Made by a program: the position numbers and the translations under genes
From: Polyodon spathula
Taxonomy: Eukaryota; Chordata; Actinopteri; Acipenseriformes; Polyodontidae
Direction of reading: 5' to 3'
Assembly (NCBI RefSeq): GCF_017654505.1
Contig: NC_054534.1
Location: forward strand, 25,458,189 to 25,522,188
Length of the DNA: 64,000 nucleotides
Notes under the pieces: generated by a model
Seen by the model: only the letters and a program-made list of their open reading frames with translations
Database searches by the model: none
What the model was told of the DNA's origin: nothing
Part shown: positions 38,731 through 52,454 of the stretch, piece by piece
Layout: each line of letters starts with the position of its first letter
Position numbering within the stretch: position 1 is the stretch's first letter

Positions 38731-41700
38731 CAGGCTGACATAGTATCCTCTGCAATAATTCTGATAACAGTGCAGAGGAAATTGCTGCATCTCCAATCAC
38801 TGCCAACAGCCATACAAATCTCCAGCACAGTCACATCATTGAAGATTGCACTAGCGCTCGACAATGTCTCCCACTGCTGGCAGAACTGTGAAAACGTGGT
38901 CAAACAAACCATGTAATGCCTATCTTACTCGGTCTACTAGAGATTAAATTGTACATAAAAGTCTCAGCTTCTATGCTTTATGAACCTGACTCTATGAAGT
39001 GTCTTTTTTCATCCCAGTCTTTTCATAGTATGAAGCATACTCACTCACACACTGATGCTATAAAATGTCTTCACAACTTAAATTTGTTTCCAAACACAAA
39101 CTATACCCACATCCTGACTGACAGAAACCCCAGCTGCAGTAAGTAGTGGTTCCTTTTTCATAAATATAGAACAAAAAAAAATAAATGAGGATGTGGTTAT
39201 TTTGGTCATGTACAGAAAAGGGAATAAAAATAAATTTCTGTAGTTACTGTATATTTCACAACAAAATATTGTCAACTGAAAACAGCCGATTGATATAAAA
39301 AATGTCTGTTACCTGTGTCTCTGGATCCTCAGCTCCCAAGCTAGCTGCTCCCAGCTTCACTACCTCAGCCAGCTTGGTGATTGTGTTGACTGATGACTGA
39401 GCCGCCTGGGCCAGCCTCTCCTGGCTTGACCCAGCCCCCGATACCAACAGCTTAGTGTCTTCCACCAGAGCTTTGGCAGTCTTCAAGATGTTCTCCCTAC
39501 AGAGAGGAAGCAACAGAAAGAAGCAGAGATATCAAAAGCAAATAACAAACATTTAGTACACCTAAAGCATCTCTACAAAGTACTAAAAACAAGCTTCCTT
39601 GAATTGGATGGTTAAGAGCACAAGATGAGCATTTTAAAACAAGGTGTCATTGGAAGCATGGAGGGGATCGGGTTATTTACTACAATTTGAGGGAGAAATA
39701 GTTTTAGTTTCCCAGCAGTTGAACCCATCTGCCCACTGGATAAAACAAAAGCAGAGCTCCATTAGAAGAATTAAGTGATAAAAAAAGAAGGTTGAGGAGG
39801 GAAGGTCACTTATTAATATATGGAAATGTGGCTTATAACTCTCTACAGACCATCACTGGTAGATGCAGGTCATTAATACTGACGGGATGCTACATTTTAG
39901 TGGCTTGATGCAATCAACATGTGTTTTGAATCAAGTTCGGAGTTGTGGAGTAAATCATGGTTTCTGTATGGTTCGCTGATTATGTCTTCGTGTTTACCTG
40001 TGATCAGCGAATGTCTCGGCGTTCTCTCGGTTGAGGGTGCCAGCTGTTGCGAACATGATTGTGGTATCCAGGTCAGCGATGATGCCAGACACCGCGCTGC
40101 CAGCGGTGATGCAGGCTTGGGTACCACGGTTACCAGCCTGCAGAGCTGCCAGTACATGAGACACCTAGCAAACAGAAAAAAAGAGAATTGTTAAAATGAA
40201 TGTGTTTTTGTTAAAATGTCCAATTGTTCATTTACCAATGTCTGGAGGAACTTAGTAGTAACAGCTATGACAGGTGCATTCAGGGAAAGCACTTGTGGCT
40301 AAATCAGGAGGTGCTCCAATCTCAAAGTAGATGTCACTAGGGAAAACAGATTGTACATTTACTTGAAGTGCTATATGACAACCTACCCCCAAAATGATGG
40401 CAAATACTGTTTTACAATTTACCATAATGTATTAAAATACCTTTAAATAGAAAAAATAAAATAAAATAGAAGGCCTACCTTTTCGGAGACCTTGCGTGCA
40501 GACTCAATGAGCTCCTTCTTGGTAAAGGCATCGTTAGGGCTGCACTGCAGACCCCCGGCCTTGGTAACCAGGGTGGCACACCCGTGACCCAGCTCCTGCA
40601 CCCGGTTCTTAATGTGGGATCCAATCTGTTTAAACAGCAAACACAAACACGAAGACTGGAGACTGTTATACACATTCAAACAACATGAGCTGTGCAGACT
40701 TAAGGCTGGACTTTACTTCATTAAGAGTAAGACTAGGCATACTGTACCTCTTCGTTCTCTGCAGTAATAGCAGCAGGTTTCGCCTCGTGAGCCAGCTGCC
40801 CAAACTCACTTGTGAGCTGATTAGCCAAAGAGCCCAGCTCATCTGGATTGGTGTTGGATTTTGTAACCTAGCAATGAGGGGGGGGGGGGATGAGGATTTA
40901 AAAAAAAATAATAATATTACACAATGAATGAATGTTTAATTCCTACTAGATCAGGAAACCTGACTGAGTCCATGTACATTTGCATCCTTAGATATTCTCA
41001 AAAACTATTGCTCCAATGGATGACGCAACAGAGTTTCCAAACTCTTACCATTTCCTGTACAGTGACGGCAATGGCTTTGGCGGTCTTCACCATGGTGGTC
41101 TGGTAGTCCACAAAAGTGCCCTCTGGTTCACCGTCTGGGCCTTCATCAATCTGTTAAACAATATTACCAGGGAAATCTTTAAAGTGCTTGATTCTGGGGG
41201 CCGTACTGGATGTGGCAGAGTATGTTTATATTTCCAGTTACACCCGTTTCTCAGTTGGACATGTCTGTGCACTAGTAATTATTATTCCATAGCCACATAA
41301 ACAAGTCTACAGTACATTGGTACACTTGTTTATTTTAAAATGTACTTTAAACACGGGAGGAGAATCCTACACAGTCCTGGAGGGATTGTCCTCTACTGGG
41401 ATAAAAGGATCTTTAAATGGTGCGGGTGGCACTACCCATCAGGATTGATCAAGCGAGAAACACAGCCTTCTGCACTACATATTCATTAGAGCTTGTAATA
41501 TTGGCATTAACCTTGTTAATGGCCTGGGTGATGGAGTCCACCATGCCTCCCACAGCTCCAGAAGCACTGGCTGCCTCTGCCAGGGTGGCTGACAGGTCAT
41601 CCACAGCCTCCTTCATCATTAGCACAGACTCATCCACTGCCTCCTGTGTGTGGGCCGCCTGGAGAGAGACAAGGTCATGTGACGATCAGCACAAACCAGC

Positions 41701-44700
41701 TTTAACCCTTAGTGGTCCATTTATTCAGTGCTTATCAGGCGCGTCAGGTCCAATTTATTTTACACGCGCTGTTTAAATCCCCCCTCCCCCCCCCCCCCCC
41801 GAGTAAAACAGGTTTAAAAAGGCACTGAATCGCAAAAGTACACTCAGTACTGAATCTCCAGCCAAGCCCTACCCCCTGTTCGCTGTATTTTTCACATAAC
41901 TCTTTATAGACGTGTTGTAACAGGGAGAGATCTGTGCTGACTCGGCTGGCGTGTTCACGGGCTGCAGGAAGAGGGTGGCAGTCGTCCAACAACTGCCTGT
42001 GAGTCATGGCAGTGACACGGGGAGGTGGGAAAGTGGGTGTGTGGACTTTCCCCCTCTCTGAATGGCTGAGAGGCGCGTCTTGGGAGATTGTTAGCCCTAT
42101 AAATTAACGCTCTGTTGTTTCCTCAGATCTGCCCTTTTAAACGCGCAGAGTGCGCGGAAACGCTGGTCCACGACCGAATGGAACGGAACAGAACGGAGGT
42201 TCAGAGCGAGACAGTGAGGGAGGGGAACCCTTGGGCAGATCCCTGAATAAGGATAGCTGAGCAGGCTAGGTAGCCGGCAGCGTAGGACGATGATCCGGGC
42301 CGCACGGGCAGCGGCGACCGGGATATTGCTGCAGAGTGCAGCACCTTTTCTTTGTAGTTTTGTTACTGTTTTATTTTTCCTGTTTCTTTGTGCCTTCGAT
42401 TTTTGCAGTATTGTTTTGAAGCACCTGCGAGTGCGCCTGAACTGTTTACTCTTGCTTGGTATTCCCGTGGTTCTGTTTACCATAGTTGGTAAGCAGACCA
42501 CGGACTAACAGCGCCCTCTGCGGGCTAAAGAAACCCAACACGCCCCTGAAATAAATCTGGGCACCTGTGTGGTGTTTTCAATTACACCGGTCTGTCTCCT
42601 GGTCAGTGAATTACCCACACCCCTTCCACACGTGCATACTGATAAATCCTCTCCTGACCACTCGTTTTATCACCAAACTCCTCAATAATGCAATCCAAGT
42701 CATTATTTTATTACTATAACATCTCAAAAAGCTCTGTAAATGTCAGTGATATTCTTTGAGCGATGGATGCTGAAGCATCTACCTCCTTTATTTGTGTTCA
42801 TGTTATCTCTGTGGTGCATGGGGCTATCAGATACGCCTTTTTTTTTTTTATGGCTTCATTCGGCTCCTATCGGTCACACACAACCACTGAAAGGTTTTCT
42901 CAGCTTTTACTGGAGATAAAATGACTAGAGACCTGTGGCTTATGTCTTTTTGATGATGTCAGACTGGAAAGGGAAAACTGTAATGTCGGACCTGGTCCGA
43001 CATAGGACCGCAAAGGGTTAAGAAGCATGATGCAGGAGAAGGTTCCTTTAGGCATTGGTTTATACTCCTCTGATCCCCTGTTTGTGATTTTTCTGGTGCC
43101 AAAAACACAACGAGTTTGGCCATATTCTTTTGACCACTACTAATACATGTGTTCTTAACAGGGGATTAACAGTCAGGGCATAGGTCTTCAGGGGTATCAC
43201 TGTTCTGGCTGCTACACTAAATGTTGTACTTACTTTAGGATTTCCCCCTGCCTCTTTGGCAGTGTAAAGCATCTGAAGGGCAGACTCTGCCAGCGTCTTG
43301 GTCTGATCCAGCAGGTTCATTTGTTGCTGGCTGTCCACGATCTTCGAGGCTGTTCCAATAGACGCCATGACAAGAGGCTCAAAGTAGCTTGCCATCTGAG
43401 ACACCTAGACCAAAACAAAAGCAAAATCCTGGAGTAAAAACCAGCATTAAACTGAAAGGCATGAGTCATAGTCAAAATTCTTCATGACAGACCCTGAAAG
43501 CGATAGCATCCTCATCTTACCATGAAGATGCTGCACTGTGACATTTCTATTTTCTTAAAACCAATGAAACTAGCTTTTAAAAAAACGCTAAAAACAGAAA
43601 GTTGATTTAATTGCATGCAGTACTCATATGACTTCTGAATGGCTCCCTTCCATTTCAGTAGTGTATGGAAGTTGCTTCTGCTAAACTCCCTTTCCAATCA
43701 TCTAAGAAGTAAATCAATGAAACCAAAGCCAAAATTATAACTACCATCAGTCTGCAGTGTTGTGTCTGAGTAACCAGGAACACGCCAGGAAATGTATATA
43801 TCTTTCCATTTAGACGTCTATTAACAGATTATCTTTTTTTTACAGCCACAAAAACCCTCTAACAGCCAACTCATATTTTTTAGTCAGAGTGCCCAGAATC
43901 TTAATAAAAAAAAAAAAAAAAAAAAAACTCTAAACTGTTGGTACTGAACTTGAAATGAATGCAATGGTAAGACACAATATTTGGCATACTGATATGGACA
44001 CTAATTGTGTCCATTTTTTTCAGGCATCTGAGCTCCACTTATTTTCCACCGTTTCAGTATTTGTTTTATGATTTGTCCAACTGAAATGTGACGACGATGG
44101 TCAAAGCTTCCAAAAAGCAATAAAATATTGCAATCACAATAGTAGTAGAACATTTAACAGTTCCTGCTGGGTATTTACTTACCTTATGTCCTAACTCGGA
44201 CGCCTCAGATCGGGCCGCCACAGCGATGGGTTCAATCAGGATGCTGATCTCCTGCACTGCCGCTGCCACCTGGTCATGAAGGGCCTGCAACAGTCAAGGT
44301 GAAGAGGTCACTGCTGGGTACCAAGAAACCAACACTAATTCATAATGATGACAAACTCTACAGACGTTTCGATCCAATGCGATACGAGACACCTCTGTGT
44401 TTCCGAACCAAAAAGAAATGTAATATTAAAAGGAAACTTTATAAAAAAAACATAAAACTGAGTTCAATTTAAGTGTGTAATTAAACCACTACACTTACCT
44501 CCTGTGAAATGTCTTCTCTTGGGTTAAGTTGCTGGCTAACAGCAGCTAATGATGCCTGATCCACATCTCTGATGCACCTATTGAGAACCTCAATGGCTTC
44601 ATCACACTCAATCTGTCCAGGAGCTTTATCTCTGTGAAACACAAATAAATAGTCATAACGCAACAAAATAAAAAAAAGACTTAAAAAAAAAAACTAAGAA

Positions 44701-47700
44701 ACCCATTGAAAACATATTCCCCCAAAAAGTTAAACAATGTCATGGAGAGAACAAAGCACAGACAAGATGGTTTAATATCATGTCTACAAGAACTACTATC
44801 ACGCCTACAATGAAAACAGGATCTCCTACCTCATGTTTGTTATGAGGTTTTTGATGGAGTCGGAGACTGTCCTGGAGTGTCCAGCCAGGACCGACCACTT
44901 TGGTGGGTCTTTGGGGTTGACAGCCAGTGAGCGGGCAGTCTGGATCAACCCAGTTGAGCTCTCCAGCATGGTCTTGGCAGCAACAACTATGGGCTTCATT
45001 GCTTGGAGCCCCTACAGGAAAAAATAAATAAATAAATATATACTGCTATTGCTTGGAACTACTCAGTGACTTCCAAGAAAAAAATCATTCCAGAGTAAAA
45101 GAATTTTAAAAGATGAGATGCAATTGGCTACAAAAAATGACCTCGGGGCTGATCTGTGCTGGAACGCTGGCAAACTCTGGGTTGGAAGCGAAGGCAGTCA
45201 GATTGTCGACAGCCTCAATCAGAGGCACAGTCGCGCCTCTGCACTTCTCGCGGTTTTCTCCACTGAAAGCTCCATCAAGTGCCTGCATGAGGGGAGAAGG
45301 GGGACAGGCATTTAACAAAATGTAATAAACTGAACTTGCAACCATGGTATTAATACATTTACTGGAGGACATGCTTCCAGTTAAGAGAGTGGTTGGGATA
45401 AAAAGGGGTTTTGAATAAAGGGATTATGCTGTACACTACTTGCAAAAATGTACTTTGTTTAACCCCTGCTGTACTATTCATTAAAGTCTTTGATTAATGC
45501 TTACTTTGATTGCCTTAACAAGATTAGCTGTGTTGTTAGCCACTTCCTTTGCCGACTGGACGAACTGTCGCTTAGCAACAGGGTTTGCAGTTTTAGATGA
45601 AGCCAGACGGCAGGCGTTGCACAGTGCCGAAGTGTGTTTGGCAACAATGGTAGCAGCTGAAAGAACCTGTGGAGCGGAACATCAACTTATTAGACATTAA
45701 TTAAAACAATTACTATAATAAATAATATGATTGCAAATGTGTAGCTTTAATTAATTATATATCATTGCTTAACTCTAACACACGTTTAAATAACTGTGTA
45801 TGAAAATGTGTATAAAAAAAGAAACACAAAAAGTTGTCAATACAAGGGATAAATGTCACCAATTACTGCTACCAAGGAACGTATAATGGGTATGTAAATG
45901 ATGTGATTATTTATGACTTAATTTCATGGTAAATCAAAACTGACAAAGATGCTGTAAGGGATTTAAACTAAATATGAAATCAAAGCCACTATTGTAAAGT
46001 TCATTCACCTGTGATTGGGTGCATGCTGGATCCACCAGGTTCTGGCAGGCCATCTGAATGGATTGATTTGCTCTGGCAAACTGGGAAGGATCCACCAGTC
46101 CCCTCTGGCCAGCATGGCTGTTGGGATCCGAAACGCCGACCAGGTAGGAAGCCTAAAAAGAAAAGAGAAGGGTGGATGGTACAGTTAAGCAGCCAGTCAA
46201 GAATGTTTTTTAAACTGCAGGGTTAACTTAAATATACATCTTAAAAAGGGTCACTAACTGTACCTGAGCAGCAGCTTCAGTGAGCCCACACAGAGCTTTG
46301 GAAGCTGAACTGATAGAGTTTCCAAACTCAGGCAGCTTACTGTTCTTCGCATTGTGAGAGATTCCTGCCATGGCCTCTCCAAGAACCTGCAAAGAAATAA
46401 ACCATCAAACATCAGAATCTAGAACCTCATGGTGCTCTGCCATGAAACTGACCATAATCTTAAAATAACCAACCAGATCATAAAGTAGATCATCATTACA
46501 AAGAGTTACTTTAAAATATTCTGTTGTATCTCATTGTAAAGAAAGAGAGTTTCTGTTTCTCACTGCTGATCTCGGAAAGTCGCTGCATGCTTTTGTTTAA
46601 CAGCGTACAGATAGCACAAGGCAAGCGATATTTAGCAAAGATCCCTTACAGAGTTTTTGTTTAATTCCACTTTGGCTTACCTTGGAGTTCTCCATTACAC
46701 TGTCAATACAGTCGAAGTAGGAGAGGTCATTCACAGCTTCTGTGGGGTTTTCCAGCATGCCACGGACAGTCTGTAAGAAGGCAACATTCATGTTAACGCT
46801 GTAGTTCATGAATAGCATCTCCCAGCACTCAGTACAGATCAGCTCAAACACTGAAGCACCTGGCAATAGCACACAGGGCTTGACGTGGTGAGTATGTGGA
46901 TTCCCAGCCTCAATGATAGTCCAGAGTCTCTTTACTAATACAAATCTCTTTACTGAAAATGTTCCTTTCTGAAATACTTAGCAGGAACAGCAGCATAAAT
47001 TAAATGCAAAAAACCTATAGGCTATGTAACTAGACCAGATCCTACAAAATATGAACTACTTTGCTCTTGTTGTATCTTCCACCTGACTCTACTACCTGTT
47101 GCTACCACTAGACTCATCAAAGAGTGGGTGTCAGTGAATTGAATTAGTATCTACCCATACAGGTGTGTGGAACACGTCATGCCACGTTCAAAAGAAATCT
47201 GAATTATTGATGCTCATCAGTCTAGAAAGGGTTACAAAACCATTTCTAGTGATTTGGGACTCGACCAATCCACTGTCAGACAAACAGTCTACAAATGGAG
47301 AAAGTTTAAGACCATAATCACTCTACCAAGGAGCGGTCATCCTAACAAAATATCTCCAAGAACAAACCGGAAAATCATCAAGGAAGTGATAAAGAACCCC
47401 AGAGTAACATCCAAAGATCTGCAGGCCACTCTCGCCTTGGCTAATGTGAGTGTTCCTGACTCAACTAACAGAAAAAGACTGAACAAGAATGGTGTTCATG
47501 GAAGGATAGCCAGGAGAAAACCACTGCTCTCTAAAAAGAACATTGCTGCCTGTCTGAAGTTCGCCAAACAGCACATAGATGATCCGCAAGACTTCTGGAA
47601 CAATGTTCTCTGGATAGACGAAATAAAATGTAAAGAAAAGACAATGGATTTTTTCTGCTTTTCATACAAAGGTAGATCTTTTTGGCCTCAATGAGAAACG

Positions 47701-50185
47701 TTATGTTTGGCGAAAACCAACACTGTGTTCGAACAGAAGAACCTCATCCCAACCGTCAAGCATGGTAGTGGGAGTGTGATGGTTTGGGGCTGCTTTGCTG
47801 GAACTGGACGGCTTGCCATCATTGACAGAACCATGAATTCTGCATTGTATCAGAAGATTGTAGAGGAGAATGTCAGCCCTTCCACCTATGAGCTGAAGCG
47901 GAACCAAGAGTGGGTCATCCAGCAAGAGAATGTTCCTAAACATACAAGCAGATCTACAAAAGAATGGCTGCAGAAGAAAAAATTCTGTATTTTACAATGG
48001 CCTAGTTAAAGTCCGGACCTAAACCCTATGAAAATGTTGTGGCAGGACCTGACGCAAACTGTCCATGCAAGGAAGCCCTCAAATGTCTCCCGAGCTGAAG
48101 CAATTCTGAAAGGAGGAATGGGCCAAAATTCCTCAAAATGAATGTGAGAGACTGACAGTTACAGGAAACGCTTAGTTGAAGTCATTGCTGCTCAAGGGGG
48201 TGCCACCAGTACTGAACCTAAAGGTTCACATACTTTTTCACATATGGATATTGTATGTTGAATCATTTGTGGATAATTAAATGTTGAAAAAGTATCATGT
48301 TTTTATGTCACTTGTTTAATCAGGTTATCTTTATTATTACACCTTAGATTAAGATCTAGTAACATTTTAGGTTTGAAATATGTGAAATATGGGAAAATCC
48401 TAAGGGATTCACAAACTTTTTCTCGGCACTGTATACTGCTTACTGGGAAAGTTAAATATTAACGAGCGGAGCAAGTGTCTTTCTTGGTGCTACCTGTTCA
48501 GTCAAACTGAAATGCACATTCAGCTAGGGCTATACCAGTGCAATTACCTTAAGCACCTTTTTTAATTTTTATGAATCCTTTTTTTGTTTGAAATTTTGAA
48601 AAATCATAAGATTTGCATTTTAATTTTTTTACACTCACAGGGCAATTACCTTTACATTAAATGTTAAGAGGTTCAACCTCAAATTGTATTCAAAGTATTT
48701 TTTTGGTAGAAAGACTGAAAATTAAGTGAGCAAAAAAATAAATAAATAAATAAAAAAAAAAAATAGAAAGTATATTACCTGCTCATTATAGTAATATATT
48801 AATTTGCAAGTTTAGTTAGCTTACTAAATACTGTTCGATTCCTAACTACGATATATTATTTAAAGACATGCATAAACCTATCAATTTATACATTGAACAT
48901 AAAAGTTAACTTTGTTTTTGTAAGGCTAAAGACATGTATTAATCTATTAAACAAATATCACTGAAACATTGAAAAAAACAGCTTGAGTACTACACATGGC
49001 TGCTTATTTACTTTTACTCAGCTTTTAACGAACAAGTGTCTTGTTAAATTAGATGGTATACCGCAGATCTAATCTACTAACAAATCCTTTCTATCATATG
49101 TAATCTGTAATGATGAACCTACTTCTTATTAACATGATCAACAGAGATAAAAACTGGTAGCCCTATTTCTTCAATTGTTCAATGTACTTAGCAGTAGACT
49201 GAGAGCCTTTAAAAGTGAAATGTGAACTGCAGAGCAAGGATGCAAGTGGCTGCAGTGCCACCCATTAACCTGTCACCAGAGGGACTGAATGTCTATGCCT
49301 GCGTCTTAAAAGGTGTTATTCACTTGTGCTGAATAATAGCATCCTTCCTGGGGTAAGCTGGCAAGAGCTGGTAAAGTCAGATTTTCAGCATTTCAGGGCT
49401 ATTCAGCATTCTACCAAAGTTGTACTTTAATGGAAATTCTAGAGGAACAGCATATTCTATATCATGTAATCACAATATGCTGCATGTATATTACACATAT
49501 GCAGCATATTGCAATACACAGAATACTAAGTGCATGTAAAACAAAAAGTAAAAAAAAGCACATCTATACCTCAAGCTCCCGCAGGGCATTGTCGCACTCT
49601 TTCTGGCCTGGGGCCTGCTGGGTGCACATTGTGATCAGCTGATTAATACTGTCCGTGACAGCGCTGCGTAGAGACAAAGGATATACACACAATATTAATA
49701 CTATCTGGGAGGAGAAGTTACAACATACAAAACAACTAATGACAAAATGTATTTCTTCCCTTACCGTGCAGCAGCTGCAAGCTGGTTCTTGAGGTTGGGG
49801 GCGCTGGGGTCTGCAGACAGAGCTTTAGCTGCAAGCAGGAGCTTGCTAGAAGACATGGAGATGGTCTTGAGGTTTGTGACCACCTGAGTCTGATCTTCCT
49901 TCGACTGTATAGGATAGCGCAAACAAACAGAGACAACAAGAACTGAAATCATTTAGCACAACTGGCAGGACTTACTGGACCCTATGCATAGAGCTTTTCA
50001 AACAGTGCTATTCTTATTAATTAAATAACATTTGTACTGACTGTTGGTTTGTTTATGACTTTAAGCTTTGTGAATATAGCCCACTAAAACCAAAAGGAAA
50101 AGGAAACATTAACTGAGGGTGTTTGCTTGTATTTATAAGGCCTATTACTTCAAATTGTTAACCCCTTTCTTCCGTTAGAAATTAA

Positions 50186-50253
<68 letters not shown>

Positions 50254-52387
50254 AAAAATTACAATTGGCATGAGAAATATTTTGACACAGGAACTGCTTT
50301 GTTATTTTGTGAGGATACATTCAAACAAGTGATAACAGGAAGAGGAAGTAAAGACTCCCAACAGCTAATTAAGGCATCCTGTCAGAAGATTGACAGATAA
50401 ACTGCTAATCTGCCTTCTACTGGAGCCACTAATGAGATAACATGAAGCTATATAAAGCAAACGTGGCAGTTCTCAGAGAAGAAAAAAACCTTTGTAGATA
50501 TCACATGTTTATATGTTTTGTATATAGCGTGAAGCCTTTATTTCAGACTTGTCAGGATTAACTAATATGCCAGGTTGTGCACAAGCTCTACTACAAAAAT
50601 CCCTGACTCAAAGATAAAAATGATAATCTCTTACTAAGATTACGTGTCCAAACAGATCCAGTGGTTAAGATTAAGGATGCACCCATTGGTACTTGTTGGT
50701 CTGATCCTGATTACAGATATTTAGATCAACAATTGACAGCCCTTGTGGAGACAACTGATTAGGATATGAGAGCTAGACTGTGTAACCTACCTGGGACTGT
50801 CCTGCCATCTCCACGCCGGCCTGTAAGAACTCATTGAAGTCCTGTCCGAACTTGCCAGAGGCCCTGGAGAGGTCCTGAGTGGTGCCCCGGGAAGACTGCA
50901 CCAGCTCATTGGCAGACTGGTTCAGCCCTACGGCTGCCTGGTTCAGATTGCCCTGGGCTTCCTGGAAGCTCTTAGAGCTTGGGGGGAACTGAAAAACAAC
51001 AAACAAAATGTTTTAATATTTATTGGCTGACACTGAAGGTCTATGTCAGAAACATTTTATAACTTTTACAAAAACAACACGTCAAGAGATTTCATTTCTA
51101 ACCAAGTTAGGTAAAACATTTCAGTTTAGAACACCACAATGATGATACAGTGCTTCAGTAGGGCTCCGAAAACAATATGAAAGAATTGTGTTTGAACCGT
51201 TCTCTTCCTGGGTAGGATACCACCACAGCAGCAGCTGGTTTTAACACTATATTCATTGTTGGGACCTCACTTTTTGTTTGAGAGATGTGTGTGATCTTTA
51301 CAAAAATTTGATTTATATCTGGGATACTACAACCACTGCAACTATATCTGTTGGTGTAGCTATGGTAAACATAGTTATAGTAGGACTGAGTCTTCCAAGA
51401 TTGGTATGTTGCAGAGATTGACCTTCCTTGCAACTAGAAGGCCTGCATATGAATTTCTGCAGTGGATGACACTGCAAGCTAAATTTATCAGCCCATGAAA
51501 ACGTATGATTTTCCAGCCGGGGGAAAGCTTAGCCACCTGATTGCACAGTTAGCAATGACTGGCAACAACTGCCTTTTTAGAAAATTCTGAAAGATTACAG
51601 TAGGTGCCATCTTAAACCAGGGTTTAAAAGCATTTAAGGGTAACTAATATGTGAAACATGGAGAAATTATTGGCAGCCGCTATGATTCATGGCTGTCACT
51701 TACTGAGTCTGCAAGGAGTTTCTTACTGGCTTCTCCCACTGTCCTGATGGCATTGTCCACATCTCTCTGCCCAGGCAGGCAGTTCACACACCTGTTCAGG
51801 GCCTGGGAAACTGCCTTCGCAACCTGCAAAGAAAAAAAAAAACAATATTATTAAATAATGAAATCCCACAGAAGTACTAATTATTATCTCCAGCTTGCTC
51901 ACTGGCTCATGAGGCCAAGGTAAAGGGTTATAGCAATAAACTAAAAATAGACTAGAATCAATGAAAATAGAATACAATATTTTTACCATTACCTGGTCTA
52001 TATTGACGCATTAAAACAGATTTACCATGATGTTCACACAAAATTTGCAATGTTTTTTTGTTAAAAGTGTTCATTTTACAAAACTAGCAACAAAGGAACT
52101 CAGGCCTCCTGGGAAACAAGCAATGATTTATGTTACCATGGCAACAGTGAACACGTTTTTTCTTTCTGTACAAAACCAACAACAAACTTAAATACAACTG
52201 GTATCAATAGGATATTTTTATATGTTTACAATTTGTTCCGTCAGTCTCATTATCAGGCAAAAACATAATAATCATATCATATAGTCTTGTTACAATTTTG
52301 TACTACTATTTGTTTATTTTGAAACATGTCTATCATCGGATGGGGAAATGTATTGTCATTTATTTTATTTCATTTAATTTAGTTCAT

Positions 52388-52454
<67 letters not shown>

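Noticed and set aside
38403..38912. 169-codon minus-strand open frame in intron 46
   Set aside because: Contains a poly-lysine run from a poly(A/T) tract, no known domain, and lies in intron between well-defined talin exons.
42097..42501. 134-codon minus-strand open frame
   Set aside because: Lies in the solo LTR in antisense to its signals; GC-rich composition explains the open frame.
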